From contig WOAB01000093.1 of the NCBI GenBank assembly GCA_027886185.1, positions 2,170,001 to 2,234,000 of the forward strand: a stretch of 64,000 nt of DNA. Reading direction: 5' to 3'. The stretch comes from Rheum nobile. Its lineage: Eukaryota > Streptophyta > Magnoliopsida > Caryophyllales > Polygonaceae. Position 1 is the stretch's first letter. Every line of letters starts with the position of its first letter. The notes under the pieces are model-generated. The model made no database searches. It saw nothing but the letters and a program-made list of their open reading frames with translations, and was not told where the DNA came from. Position numbers and translations under genes: made by a program. Of this stretch, positions 1 through 11,559 are shown in pieces.

Positions 1-428
1 CCGTAATTCCCTTGGTCGTCGCTTCACAAATTGCACTACGGCGGGCATTTACGGCGGGCACCGCAAAAGCGCGGTGGGCGCCGTTTTCTAGTCGGCGCGC
101 CCATCTAGAAGACGAGGGCACTATAGCCTCGAGCCCTTCACGGCGTGCGCCGTAATAAATGCGGCGGGCGCCGCCACCGTGGCTTTGCCCCTCTCAGTTT
201 TTGGACGATGACAACTTAAACCGGGATAAAAATAATCGTACACGAACGAGTATTAAAATCCAAAGTACGTCGTCTGTATCTTATTTCACTGAGAAAAAAT
301 ATTACAGAGATAGAGCACATTACAGAATGTCTCAACCTATCTGAATTAAATCCGACGTACAAAACGGGTATTCGGGAAAATTCTCAAAATTCCCAAAATA
401 AAACCTTACAAAATTACGGGGTATCACA
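1..428 (-). repeat. Partial 3' LTR of Tekay-like gypsy element (cut by window edge)
   Basis: This segment matches 6246-6671, the outer end of the full LTR at 4063-6671, with scattered substitutions. It is GC-rich, built around ggcgggcgcc-type motifs, and ends in ATCACA at 428. Directly inside it is a polypurine tract read on the minus strand, so this is the 3' LTR of a minus-strand element. The rest of the LTR and its target duplication lie left of the window. Confidence 0.85.
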
Positions 429-443
429 TCACCTCCCCCTTAA
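429..443 (-). promoter_or_regulatory. Polypurine tract of the Tekay-like element
   Basis: On the minus strand a purine run (aagggggaggtga) lies immediately before the LTR terminus TGTGATACCCC. This is the expected position and composition for the plus-strand DNA primer of an LTR retrotransposon, and it fixes the LTR boundary at 428/429. Confidence 0.75.
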
Positions 444-464
444 AAGAAGTTTCGACCCTGAAAC

Positions 465-719
465 TTAGGTCGAGAATAACTCGGGAAAACGCCTGAGCAT
501 ATCTGACTCAGTTTCCCACGTTTCCCAAGTAACTTCTTCTGATCCGGACTTGGACCACAGAATCCGTACCAACGGTACGACCTTGTTGCGCAGTTGCTTC
601 TCACGGCGCTCCAGAATGCGCACATGCATCTCTTCATAGGTACCATTTGTCTCTAACTTCTCTCGAAGTATATACCCAAACCTCCTTAGGTCGGTATCCT
701 TAACTAATCTGGTCTTCAT
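465..719 (-). pseudogene. Integrase C-terminal tail with chromodomain relic
   Basis: The minus-strand frame contains TYEEMHVRILERREKQL, then VPLVRILWSKSG, EEVTWE and a final FPELF. This is the pattern of the chromodomain that ends chromovirus integrases, where it targets integration to particular chromatin. In the family this tail follows the integrase core; here the core and reverse transcriptase are absent and only this 3' end survives next to the polypurine tract. Chromodomain plus gag type place the element in the chromovirus (Tekay/Del-like) group. A small insertion (WETWET) suggests local duplication. Recognition is by motif memory; lineage assignment is inference. Confidence 0.65.
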
Positions 720-1755
720 AACTTATATTGCCAACATCGAACTTTCTATTCGCTTTTGTAACCGCTTACAACATATAGTCTACTATCCTTACTTTCGTTA
801 GAATAGATGTAATCATCCACAATATTACCATTGCCTTAACCATAGTATCTATTACAAAAATCTCCAATGAATCTTCGCTGATATGCCTTATTACTCCTAA
901 AGACCTTAATAATCTTACATAGAAGAATAGAACGTCTTTCTACTAACCTCCTTTCGACAATCCGGTCCTTGAATATATACTTAGAAATCAACAGTACTAC
1001 CACTTAGTACCTTCACCTGTCATACAGACCTTACATAAACGATTCACTTGATACCTTAATCATATCCGGCCCTTATGCCATAACTTTATCTCACAGTCTT
1101 TACTCATGAGTTCCCACAATCAGTAATACTACAATCTATGTCTGATTACCTCAACATAATTCACTAATCCATTCCATAGGATTATACTTTTGTCTCACCC
1201 GAACGTGATATATGCTTATCTTAACCAACGTGGGTTACCTTTTTCCTCAAGTCCACTTGGTATCATCCATAACTTTATCTCTATAAATTTTACCATATAA
1301 TCATTCTTACTATATCCACAAGGCTCTGACCATTAAATACTAACGGTCCTTAAAATTGTCATAATAACATTATTGCACCTTTAATAGGAGAATACGCATC
1401 TCCCTCACTATTTCCTTATACACATATTCCCAAAGTTCACATCGTAATTCCTTACCATCCAAAAATTAACTCTTAGTAACCTCGAAACATTACATCATCA
1501 ATTTCCTTAAAGGTACCTCTTACAATTCCATCCTTTATCTGGAAGTAAGTCTGACCTTATGCCATTCTAACTTAAATCCTTTAATATTTTTATACTTTCT
1601 CCAAGAATAAACACAGTACTTATTCGTCTGCTCCTCAAATCAATCACATGAGAGCTTACTCCTATAACCTCAAAGTATCATATTGCTAAATGATTCATTC
1701 TCAACCGAATCAAACACTTGTGTCTTAATCCTTTTATACGAGTAACATGGTTACC
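720..1755. other. Decayed or replaced pol region
   Basis: About 1 kb of AT-rich sequence sits between the protease relic and the chromodomain relic. An intact element would have several kilobases of reverse transcriptase, RNase H and integrase core here. I see no reading frame and none of the RT (YxDD) or integrase (DD35E) motifs on either strand. It is either the remains of a large deletion or filler sequence in a non-autonomous derivative. Confidence 0.5.
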
Positions 1756-2133
1756 TTACTCCTCAAGAATACATAAACTTAATCTATGTACCAAATTCTT
1801 CAGTGTATCGAAATCATCAAGAATTGAAGGTTCATCTTTCATGGGCGGATCCAAGTAGCAAAGGTATCTGACACAACCTTGTCGAAGTAGCTTAAACGCA
1901 ACTATTGCCTTGATAAACCTGCCGTTAACAGCGTCATTCAGACCTTTAAATTTGCATATATACTGGCCCCCTGATGCCACCGTCACAATCTTCGAACTAA
2001 AATCGATTATCATCCCATGACGCGTCAACCACTTCATACCGAGAAAATTATCGCCTGGAACCATGGCTATCCAGATCGAATTCTCTTCGAATTTCTTACT
2101 AATTGAAAATTTCGACAGACGATTGGTTCTCAA
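1756..2133 (-). pseudogene. Protease / pol N-terminal relic
   Basis: The frame includes GDNFLGMKWLTRHGMIIDFS, matching the second half of the retropepsin domain of gypsy elements (the GMDWL-type segment). It is followed by KLLRQGCVRYLCYL, typical of the spacer before reverse transcriptase in Tekay-like polyproteins. The catalytic D-S/T-G triad expected upstream is not readable, so the domain is 5'-decayed. It lies downstream of gag in the correct order and strand. Confidence 0.6.
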
Positions 2134-2278
2134 CCAACATTTATATTAGAAAGAATATTTACAACAAAGGTTTATAAACCTTTTTGCATACTTAAACTTA
2201 CTAACATAACTTATCCAAAACAAAAGACTGGGTAACACCCAAATCCACAACATACCAACAGAAGTAGTACAAAATACT

Positions 2279-3607
2279 TTAAGCAAATGGAGCATCGGGT
2301 CCATCCGCCTCACGCATCACGTATAGGCGTTGACCTTGGCTTCCTGAAGCCATTGGGGCTTTCCCTTTGTTTCTCGCAGTTGTCTGCATTGAAGGACTAG
2401 GGGCTTCCACCGGACTGAACCTGGGTTGGTTGTTCTGATTAACAGATCCCTGCTGTGACTCAGCTCCTTTCTGCCTCCTCTGCGGACAAAATAACTGCAA
2501 GTGTCCTTCCTTTCCACATGCAAAGCACGTTTTCTTCTCCTTCGGACACACATTACTCTTGTGCCCGTAGGTACCACAGTTGTAGCACTGGATCAGGCTA
2601 TTGCCCTGACCCGAACGTTGCGTAGACCCATCCTGAGTCATATTCGTTTTTGCTCGGCCAGATTTGGCAAAATCAGATGGTGGAGCGGGACGTTTAAACC
2701 CACTTGCCTTAGGCTGGTTCTCCCCTTGCCTCTGGCTATCACGCTTCTTGGTCGACTCCTCCAGAGTCACCTCTAACTTGTAGGCTGCATCCACATACTG
2801 CTCCAAAGTCGAGCATCCGTGACGCACCATGAGTGGCTTAATATCTGGGCCCATCCACTCATGGAAATACCAGATTTTCTATGCCTCACTGGATATCTCA
2901 GGTCCAGCATACTGTAATAGATGATTGAACTTGGTTGCCAGCTCAGTCATCTTCAATCCGTCAGTCTTAGGGTATAGGAAATCCTTGTGTTTCTCCTCCC
3001 TCATAGCACGAGAGAAGAAACGGTCTGTCATCTTTGTCTTGAACATCTCCCAGTTCAAAACAGGGCTATCAGCTAAGCCGGTACTCTCCCACCACTCACT
3101 AGCATCCTCCTTTAACTGAAGAGAAGCTATATGTACTTTCTCAGCTTCAGTATAATCAATGTTGTGGAACAACCGCTCCATGTGGGAGAACCAATGGATC
3201 ACCCCAACTAGTTCCCCTTTCCCGTTATAGCTGTCAGGCCTCATGGAATTAATGGTCTTTAGAGCACGACCATAGTTGTCTCGAGTCCTGACTATATTTT
3301 CTTGGAATATACGGTTTTCTGGCTCCTCAAATCTGGGAACCGGTGGGGGAATTTGCATACCTTGTGCCTGTGGCATACTCGGTTACAGTATATTAGTCAC
3401 CGCTTGCATGACCATTCCCCGTATTGCCTCTAATGTTGCAGCATCAAATGCCATTGGAGCGTTGGTCTGCTCTTGACCATTGCCTCTAGGATTAAGGTTG
3501 AAGATAGACTCACGCTCTCCTGTTGGGTCTGCAGCATTCCTCGCATTTGGTCTGGGGTCATTACTCGGCCCAGCACCAGCACGGATAACGCTCCTTGTGT
3601 TCACCAT
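2279..3607 (-). pseudogene. Tekay-like gag polyprotein, interrupted
   Basis: One continuous minus-strand frame, starting at the conserved MVNTRS at about 3607, runs to 2279 with two in-frame stops (near 3380 and 2876). It has a retrotransposon gag core (EWWES, MFKTKMTDRFFS) in the middle. Near the C-terminus are two CCHC zinc knuckles, CYNCGTYGHKSNVCP and CFACGKEGHLQLFC, which bind genomic RNA. Roughly 440 codons is normal for this gag. It lies about 455 bp inside the 5' LTR, as expected. The stops make it a pseudogene, though the frame itself is otherwise preserved. Confidence 0.85.
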
Positions 3608-4062
3608 CTGTTTACCGATCAAATTCCAAGGATTTTATCCCATTAGTATCATTCTGATATACTTATTGTAATAAAATCAACTTAGAATAGATCAACTTGG
3701 TAATTTCTATTGATGGACTCAAACCGAGTTACTAGGTTCTACAACCTTAACTCAAAACGAGGGAACTGGGAATTCAAGCCTTATTGGGTATGGCGAAACC
3801 ACCTTGGCTTCTCCCGGGTTCCTCTGAAGAGAACAGAATGCACCCATATCTTACGGGGCAATGGGGAAGGAGTTAGTCTTTCTAGATATAGAAGCAAGCT
3901 TACCATATCAGACTATATAGAAGACAAGACTATGAACGGTTCAAAATGAAAACACCGTTTTTATTTTTAAACTCAGAGCCTTTTGAAAATACCTTTCAAT
4001 TGAAAACGAGTAAATGGTTTTCACCCAACCCGTTTTAAAAACTTTAGCTCTGATACCACAAC
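3608..4062 (-). promoter_or_regulatory. 5' leader with initiator-Met tRNA primer-binding site
   Basis: Immediately inside the LTR, 4047-4058 reads TGGTATCAGAGC on the minus strand, which is complementary to the 3' end of plant initiator methionine tRNA. This is the standard primer-binding site of Tekay-like elements. The remaining leader up to the gag start has no feature I can name. Confidence 0.85.
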
Positions 4063-6671
4063 TGTAACACCCCCAAATCTTAACCCATTTGGAAAGGTAT
4101 TACCGCCAGTGACCTCAGTGTTCCTTACCGAGATCACCCAAGGCTTTACCGTTTAAATACAAATCATGAAATACAATGATATAAAATGATAACCTTATTT
4201 ATATAAAACATGAGTCCCGGGATTACATCCCAATCCCGAATAGGACAAACACAGAGTTTAAATAAATTACAGCGGAAGTCTTAAACAAAGTACATCGGAA
4301 GTCTTGATAAACAAATAACAAAGTAAATAAGTTACAGCGGAAGTCTTTTAAATGTATTACAAACAAGGATCTTGACCACAATGGTCATCTCCCAAGGATC
4401 TTAACCTGATTAAAAGAAATTATTAAAAACATCCAAAAATAACCGTCGTCTTCATAGTCAATCTAGTCTCCTCATCTTCGCTCTATCTGATGTGCCGAAT
4501 CGAACGGATGACACCAGCCAACCATGCAGAGAACAATTGCGGTTGGTTAGTCTATTGAATAGACTATGCAAGGGTAAAAAGCATAGTGGTTCGAATGATC
4601 GTAACCGTTTACTATCATTGTCCCTCGAATAATAACCGAAGGAACGATACATAACCCGACACTTTCACGGAATAACAACAAGAGGTATGCACAAGAGAAG
4701 ATTCTGGAAGACTTAATCTTCACAGAAATCGACCCGAAAAGAGACTCCAAGAGATTGAGTCTTTAAGGAAATATGACAAATCTGGAACGTTTAAAGAATC
4801 AGACAATCAGTGATTTAAAAGCTGACTTAGATGTTTCGGTTCACGACCAACCTCATCGCTTACAGCGAATCTAGATTGGAAAGAGAACGTACTCTGATCA
4901 AAAGTCGAGACAAGCTTTCCTAGCTGCACTATTTACTTAGCTGCACTACTCGCCAAATGTATATTAATTATGTGCACTCGGGCACTTTATCTTATTAAAT
5001 TCAAAAACCCACATGACATTATAAGCTTTTAAACATCCCTCAGGAACTAAATCCCTAAGGCAGAGTTGACTCGGGAACTAAATCCCAAGAGTCGAATCGA
5101 GAACTAAATCCCACGGGAACTATATCCCTCAGGCGGAATCAGGAACTAAATCCTTACAACGGCACTAAAGAAGAATGGTAGGAACTAAATCCTAACCACC
5201 AGGTTATCAAGAAACGACTAGCACTCGTACTGAGATACACAGTAGCGTTCCTACGAATACTCGTTCTAACCAAACAGTTACAAACGCAGCAATAACTCAT
5301 ATCAATGCCCTCAAGGCCAGTTACAGATAAAATAGCGTTGTTCTAACAATATACAACCTATAATAATATCTGTATTAATTCACATATATATATATATATA
5401 ATAGCGTGGTTCTAACAGATATACAACATATTATAACATCATATTTTAGTTTTTCAAAATAGTTAACAAAACCGTTTCCAGATGAACACAATAATCATTC
5501 CAAATTAATTACTCAGATAAACAACTGATAATTAATGTAAATATGGAACGATGAGCAAGAGCGAACCGCCACTTGCCTTAATCCGCAGAGTTTGAACGAA
5601 GCCTAACGACGACGGGATTCCGGGCTCGACACAGGAACAGATCTGGCACACAGATTCCTTCGAATTGACCCATAAGGAAACCCTAAGTTAGATTCGACAT
5701 AAACTAGTACGAATCTAAGGAAAGACGAAAAAAACCGAAGGGAACGACGCCTCGACGACGACCACCAAAGCCAAAAGCCAAAGAGGCATTCTGGGCTCTG
5801 GCGGCGGTCGCCGTTCTTGGCGGCGGTCGCCGCAGTTCTTCACGGCGGGCGCCGTGAAGAACACAACGGTCGCCGTGAAGAACTCCGATGACAGAAACGG
5901 TGAGAAAACTCACCCAAAACACGAGTGACTCGGCCTCCTTCGACTTGCTTTGGGTTCTGACCTCCAAAGGCAACCAAAAGCTTCTCGAAGGGCTATTGGA
6001 ACAACACCAAAGGCCACCGGCGATCGCTCTAGAAATCCGGCGAGGGGCACAAACTCCGGCGAGAGGAAGATTTGAGGATTTCAGCTTGATTTGTGCATGA
6101 ATTTGACCCCAATCCTCTTCCTTTTATAGCCACAGATCATGTGGACACCACGATGGTCTAAGCGAGACGTGGCGAGGCTAAATCGGCGCCTTGTAAGACG
6201 TCTCTGGCGACCACAGGCTACGCCCCCGCTAGGAAACGGCGGGCTCCATAATTCCCTTGGTCGCCGCTTCACAAATTGCACTACGGCGGGCATTTACGGC
6301 GGGCGCCGCAAAAGCGCGGTTGGCGCCGTTTTCTGGTCATTGCGCCCAGCTAGAAGACGATGGCATTATAGCCTCGAGCCCTTCGCGGTGGGCGCCGTAA
6401 TAAATGCAGCGGGCGCCTCCACCGTGGCTTTGCCCCTCTCAGCTTTAGGACGATGACAACTTAAACCAGGATAAAAATAATTGTACACGAACGAGTATTA
6501 AAATCCAAAGTACGTCGTCTGTATCTTATTTCATTGAGAACAAATATTACAGAGATAGAGCACATTACAAAATGTCTCAACCTATCTGAATTAAATCCGA
6601 CGTACAAAACGGGTACTCGGGAAAATTCTCAAAATTCCCAAAATACCCTTACAAAATTACGGGGTATCACA
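4063..6671 (-). repeat. Complete 5' LTR (2609 bp), Tekay-like
   Basis: The LTR starts TGTAACACCCCC and ends ATCACA on the plus strand, so both orientations have TG...CA termini. Its right end matches 1-428. It includes an array of short ggaactaaatcc repeats (about 5040-5200), short TA-rich stretches near 5385, and GC-rich palindromic blocks near 5790-5880 and 6290-6420. The flanking bases on the right are CAAAT; the left duplicate is outside the window. LTR promoters usually drive the element, but I cannot place a TATA box confidently. Confidence 0.85.
5035..5200. repeat. Interspersed ggaactaaatcc repeat inside LTR
   Basis: The motif ggaactaaatcc, often extended to gggaactaaatccc, recurs about six times with irregular 15-30 bp spacing (including one variant, actatatccc). 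The core is a near-palindrome (ggga...tccc). Its role is unknown; arrays like this in LTRs can be enhancer-like. Confidence 0.6.
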
Positions 6672-7138
6672 CAAATAATCAAGGTCGTTTTGCAAACTTT
6701 GCGTGATAAACTTAAATGTTCCCAAACACATGTTCATATTTCCTAAAGACACATTTCCTTTGGTGTCTTCTTTTCGATTCATACATTTTCTCTCATTTCG
6801 TGAAAGTTTACGGGTTATATATCGTCCTTTGGTTATTATTCGATGGACAATGATAGTAATCGGTTACGATCACTAGAACCACTCTGCTTGAACCCTTCCT
6901 TAGTCTTTCATTAGACTAACCAACCAGTTTTATTCTTTGCATGGTTGGTTGGTGTCATCCGTCCCTTACGGCACATCAGAAATAGATTCCCAAGTGGAGA
7001 ACGCGAGAAGACGATGTTGAGGCGGTGGCTACCCCAAAATGGCCGGTCAACACCTTTGGATTTAAAGGCTAGGAGTTATTCTCATTTCTCATCCTAATGT
7101 TCATTCTCACCGGATCTGCACCCTATATATATATATAT
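6672..7138 (+). repeat. Inverted fragment of a related LTR
   Basis: From about 6750 to 7040 the sequence matches the reverse complement of about 4440-4760 in the neighbouring LTR. Shared blocks include the stretch around ggttattattcga, the adjacent gtaaccgttacgatca-like block and ggtgtcatccg. It is a truncated LTR of the same family in opposite orientation, followed by about 100 bp of unassigned sequence ending in a short (TA)n run. The intact element probably inserted next to or into this older copy. Confidence 0.7.
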
Positions 7139-7376
7139 AATTAGGCTCTAGTGAAACAGCCTATTAGGGTAAAACGAGTGTATTAATTTAGGACGTTGGA
7201 TGAGAGGAGAATAGATGGCTCTGATTTAATAATGATTTCTTCAATTTTATATGGTGGATGTGACCACACCAGATCCCCTAAAATCCTAAAATCAAGGGAT
7301 TACAATATTCACCAAATCCCCTCAACTTCCTCTTTCAATTTCTCTCTCTTGTTTCTCTTAGCCGCTCGTCTTCCCC

Positions 7377-7377
7377 C

Positions 7378-7455
<78 letters not shown>
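7377..7455. repeat. (CT)n microsatellite
   Basis: Nearly 80 bp of uninterrupted CT dinucleotides lie just before a gene-like 5'-leader sequence. Such tracts are common in plant 5' UTRs. The frame through it (Ser-Leu repeats) is not a protein. Confidence 0.95.
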
Positions 7456-7474
7456 GCACTACAGGGAACCACCA

Positions 7475-7948
7475 TTGACAACCTCACCGAGCTTCGTTTC
7501 TCCTTGTCGATCGCGCCTCCTCGTCAGCGCCCTCTCTCTCGTGTTCCTCTCTGCCGCAAGAATTAGGAAACCGCCATTGTCGACTTCGCCAGATCTTCGC
7601 TTCTCCTCGTCGCCTCCTTGCTTTATCATCGTCGACGCCGTCTGGAGTTTGATTATCCTCGTCCCTCGCTTCTCCATAGGTATCTTACTCTAGTTTTTTG
7701 AATCATATTTTTTTGAACCCTAAATACTTTGGATTTCACAATCTTTTCAAATTTTCAATGGAGAGGATGCAGGATTGCCGGAGGAATTTGGTGGGGCAGG
7801 CGAGGAGCGCGGCGGAGAAGTGGAGAGGGGTGGTGTGGACATGGAAATGCCAGGCGGCGTCGGCGACGGACTGCTTGAGAACACCCATCGCCTCCGGGCT
7901 AGTGTTTGAAGTTTTTTTCAAGAAATTTCAATCGATTTTGCTCATGTA
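7475..7948 (+). other. Possible captured gene fragment: 5' leader, intron, exon
   Basis: The stretch is far richer in GC than its surroundings. 7475-7679 resembles a pyrimidine-rich plant leader with several cgtcg blocks. A GT-starting, T-rich intron-like segment follows at about 7680. From 7757 a frame reads MERMQDCRR then LVGQARSAAEKWRG and WTWKCQAASATDC before stopping at 7947. I do not recognise the protein. A captured host fragment inside a MULE is the best explanation, but chance cannot be excluded. Confidence 0.35.
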
Positions 7949-8033
7949 ATCACCATTGTCGCAGATTGTCACCGACCTCCATTCATCGTTGGTTGATTTT
8001 ATCGTCTCCATGCCCTGGTTCATTGTCTATGTA

Positions 8034-8240
8034 TGATATTCAGATATACTTGTATGATATTTAATTTGTAATTATGGATTATTTCTTTGGCCGTGAATGT
8101 GATATTCATTTGTGTGGATGAGATATGCATTTTCCATACAGTGATATGCAGAATATACTTGTATGATATGCAATTTGTAATTATGGATTATTTCCTTGGC
8201 CATGAATATGATATTCATTTGTGTGGATGAGATATGCACA
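8034..8240. repeat. Tandem duplication of about 105 bp
   Basis: Two adjacent copies share acttgtatgata, then aatttgtaattatgg, a ggcc(g/a)tgaat(g/a)tg block and tgtggatgagatatgca. The gatatgca/gatattca words continue as degenerate repeats to about 8640, giving an AT-rich filler typical of non-autonomous DNA transposons. Confidence 0.8.
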
Positions 8241-8902
8241 AAATTTCAAATAGTTTGAATACAAATATTTAAAATTGGAATATCAACTACCACATAGTAC
8301 ATATCTATTCAGAGTTTATGAATATTAGCATGTATACGACTGAACATGACAACGAATAACAGATATTCAAAAATACTTGAACGATATTCAAATAATGTGT
8401 TTTGATATGCACATTTTTTTTCAATTCAGTGGATGCATTATATACATAGTGAATAAGTACTCACAATACTGGAATATCAGATATAGGATAGTGAATATCA
8501 GCATGAATACGATGGAACATGAACAAAATTAACAGATATGCAAAGAATATTTAACGATATTCACAATTTTCGTGTCGATATGCATAATGCTAATTTTCAA
8601 CTAATTAAATATATTGATATGCATGAACTTCCACTAAATATGCGTATTAAATAAAAAATAGTGGTATACGATGGGAATTTGCAGTATCTTTCTCTCTCTA
8701 AATCTACATTTAACTTTATATTTTGGAGGTGGTTAATTAATAAAATTCAAAAAAGCTTTTTGTGATATTCATTTCCTAATTCACGCCCCCACTACACCAT
8801 CTTTTCTCTCTCCTAATCTAGTCATTTATCACCCTCAATCCAACGCTCCAAAATTATCCACTCGTTTTACCGTAAGAGTCGTTTTACTAGAGCGTCCCTC
8901 TC

Positions 8903-10100
8903 TATATATATATGCAATATTTCGGTGAGAATCACTCATCCCGTGAAAATAGGGTCATTTATGAAAAAAACATATCAAGTTAAGATTATTACTTATTTAA
9001 ATAGTCATGTATTTGGCACATGCCTCATTTAAATGTGTTGAGTGGGGTCTTTGGTATTGATCGTTCGGTATCCAGCATTGATCGACATATATATGTAATT
9101 TTTACAGCAAAATAGTGTTTTGTTTTTATAAAAATTCCAATTGCACATACAAATATACAATACTATCCAAATGCACATGTAGTTCATTTGGCATTGGTCG
9201 ATCAATATCTACTATTTCCTTTTTTCCGGACAACTTATGTTTGTCTTAAAAAATTCGAAATGCACCTACGATACACTCCTGATGTGCATTTTAACTATAT
9301 GTGCATTTGGTTATAACGTGTTGTATATTTGGATATATCCTGATGTGCATTTTAATATAACGTGATGTGCATTTGAATTTTGTTAGATGTTCAAATAAAT
9401 TTCATAAACGTGCATTTTAAATTGTTTGTAGATTTTGAATTGTATCTTATATGCATTTCGAATTATACGGTATGTGCATTTCGAATAGTACTTGTCTATG
9501 CATTTCGAATTGTATTGTATGTGCATTTCGAATTATACTATATGTGCATTTCGAAATTCTAAGGTAAACAAAAGTTGGTCCAAAAATAAATTGCACATCT
9601 AGCAATGAACTGTATTCTATGTGCATATCTAATTGTAATGTACGTGCATATATAATTGTAATGTATGTGCATTTCTAAATGTTAAAGTAAACAAAAGTTT
9701 GTCTTAAAAAATATTGGTCCGAAAAAACAACAACGTTGGTCAACGACGAAGATCGACCGATCCACGTCGGAGACCAGGCGATTAACGGCGAAAATCGGTC
9801 GATCAACGCCGAAAACCGAACAGTCAACGTCGGAGACCGTCATTGACCAACCATGTTGACCGATCAACTCGTTTAAATTATCATGTGCTTGGCACATGTT
9901 CATTTACATGAATATGGGCTTGGGCTTTGATGGACTTTTGTGGTAAAAGTGCTTGTTTTTTAAAGTTTTCTTTATTTACAAGTTTGTCACCGTGTCATTT
10001 CCCCCTTCAGCTTATCTTTCACCTTTAATCTAACGGTTCACAACCATTCTCATGGTTCTTGTTGGTGCATCGATTCTCACTTGAATGCTCCCTATATATA
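8903..10100. mobile_element. Second TIR-type repeat with internal minisatellite
   Basis: The ends are similar in inverted orientation: gtgagaatcactcat near 8932 and, on the minus strand, gtgagaatcgatgca near 10080. Both flanks carry short TATATA runs. A block around ttggcacatg occurs near both ends (about 9010 and 9890). Between them, 9120-9700 is a minisatellite of the word atgtgcatttcgaatt with variants. 9735-9860 is a GC-richer set of gtcgatcaacg-type words. There is no coding region. Class is uncertain. Confidence 0.45.
9120..9700. repeat. Degenerate minisatellite, unit about 20-28 bp
   Basis: The words atgtgcattt and atttcgaattatac repeat at least ten times with variable spacing, best ordered between 9400 and 9560. 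The short reading frame through it (60 codons) is a repeat artefact. Confidence 0.7.
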
Positions 10101-11559
10101 CACTAAAGAAGAAGCATCATGCTTAAGTATTATTGTCTTCTCATTCAAGGCATACTCTAGCTATTCAAACACGAGTTGTTTCTTAATTATAGATTTTATT
10201 AAATATAATTTATAACTAGAATTTCTTACCAAAATATCTTAACCACGTAATTTTATTATTATACCTTATTTTTTAATTTTGTTTTGCAACTTATTTTTGT
10301 ACCACAACACCATTTAAAGTATTTTCTATTTTATTTTTAATAACTCACTTAATTATTTGTCCAAACTAAATCTATAATTTTAAAAATTAATAAATTTATA
10401 CTCCAAGTTATATGTATAACCAAAATATGTTTTTCCTATATGCATTTAATTAATAAGTTGTTTGAATCATATAAAGTTTATTTATTTAATCTATTAAATT
10501 ATTTAGTTTTGTTAAGCTAAACCCAAATAAATTAATTTCTTCCAACATTGTTATTAAGCTAAACCCGCCTACAACTCTAGCGCTTACAAGAATCGAAAAC
10601 TAAGTAAGTCGAGAAGAACTTACCTCAAACGCGAATTTCTAACACCAAAACAAAAGTAAGCACGAACAAGATTAGGTACCTAATGAATAGCAACCAATCA
10701 CAATTAATCCTAAAAAATACTTAGAAAAACCAAGCATGGGCAACTAATCAACAACTTAGAAATAAGCTAAGATCTTGAGTTCCTTAATGCTGTATTTTCC
10801 ATACAAATTCTCAAACATATACATAACGACCTACAATAATTACATAGTTGATCGATTTACTATAAACTTAACTTCATTAACTTTCTAATTTCACCAGTTA
10901 CATATCATTTTGAGTTCTAACTAATACCCAGAAAGAAGATTATATCAAGGTTAATAAATAAGAATTATCTAGGAGGTATAAGACCTATTTACGAAAAGAG
11001 GTATTGCCAAGTTGGAAGATATTGTTTGTTGTATGTATGACAAGTCTTTTTGGAAATATATAACGTTATTTATGGGAAAATATTAGACCATAAGTATGTT
11101 ATATGTTTGTCATCCCTTTATGACCAATAAATAAAAGGCTTTATCAACCCAGTTTGCATGCTTCCAATAGAGAAAAAGGAGCATTATTGAAGAGTCGATC
11201 TTACGAATCCTTGATGGTATTTAACCCCATTGGAGAAGCTAGAGCACAACTTTTGGAGTTCAAAATAAGAGCTTCAAAGCAATTGATTCAAGAGTTTAGT
11301 TCTGTGTAATTGACATGGAACAACAGAAGGAAACATTGTAACTGAAGAAAGTTGTGATCTATCCGGAGATTGATAGACCAAGTTTCTGAGGTGATTAAGG
11401 TAACATATGTGTGGTTTTGGTTTTCTTTTTGAGTTGATAATACGGGTTAAGGGTTGTTAAGTATAAAAGAGTATTCTAGTTCGATAAAAAAAAAAGAGTA
11501 TTCTAGTAAGGAAATCTAGTTTACGTTGAAATCTTTGCTTACTTTGTGTAGTTCATGAT
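10101..11559. other. AT-rich sequence without a recognisable gene
   Basis: 10101-10560 is very AT-rich and holds nothing I can name. 10560-11560 is less biased and resembles transcribed LTR sequence leading into the copia-like LTR end at 11560, but it has no long reading frame and I could not find its start. Confidence 0.4.

Larger units (their letters stand above)
7139..8902. mobile_element. Probable non-autonomous Mutator-like element (Pack-MULE candidate)
   Basis: The two ends form imperfect inverted repeats of roughly 100 bp. Both share gctctagt(g/a)aaac, then ggtaaaacgag, a gttggat block and matching downstream sequence. Both ends abut (TA)n runs, so a 9-bp duplication of alternating TA is possible but cannot be proven. 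Long TIRs without a transposase fit a MULE derivative. Inside are a long (CT)n tract, a gene-like GC-richer block (7470-7930), and a duplicated AT-rich block (8034-8240). Another TIR superfamily is possible. Confidence 0.55.

Noticed and set aside
5385..5400. (TA)n run as a TATA box of the LTR
   Set aside because: A simple dinucleotide run on its own does not place a promoter, and no start site is supported.
7196..7456. 86-codon plus-strand frame ending in Ser-Leu repeats
   Set aside because: It is produced by the (CT)n microsatellite and has no protein-like part.
9380..9562. 60-codon frame in the atgtgcattt repeats
   Set aside because: It is a translation of the minisatellite, not a gene.
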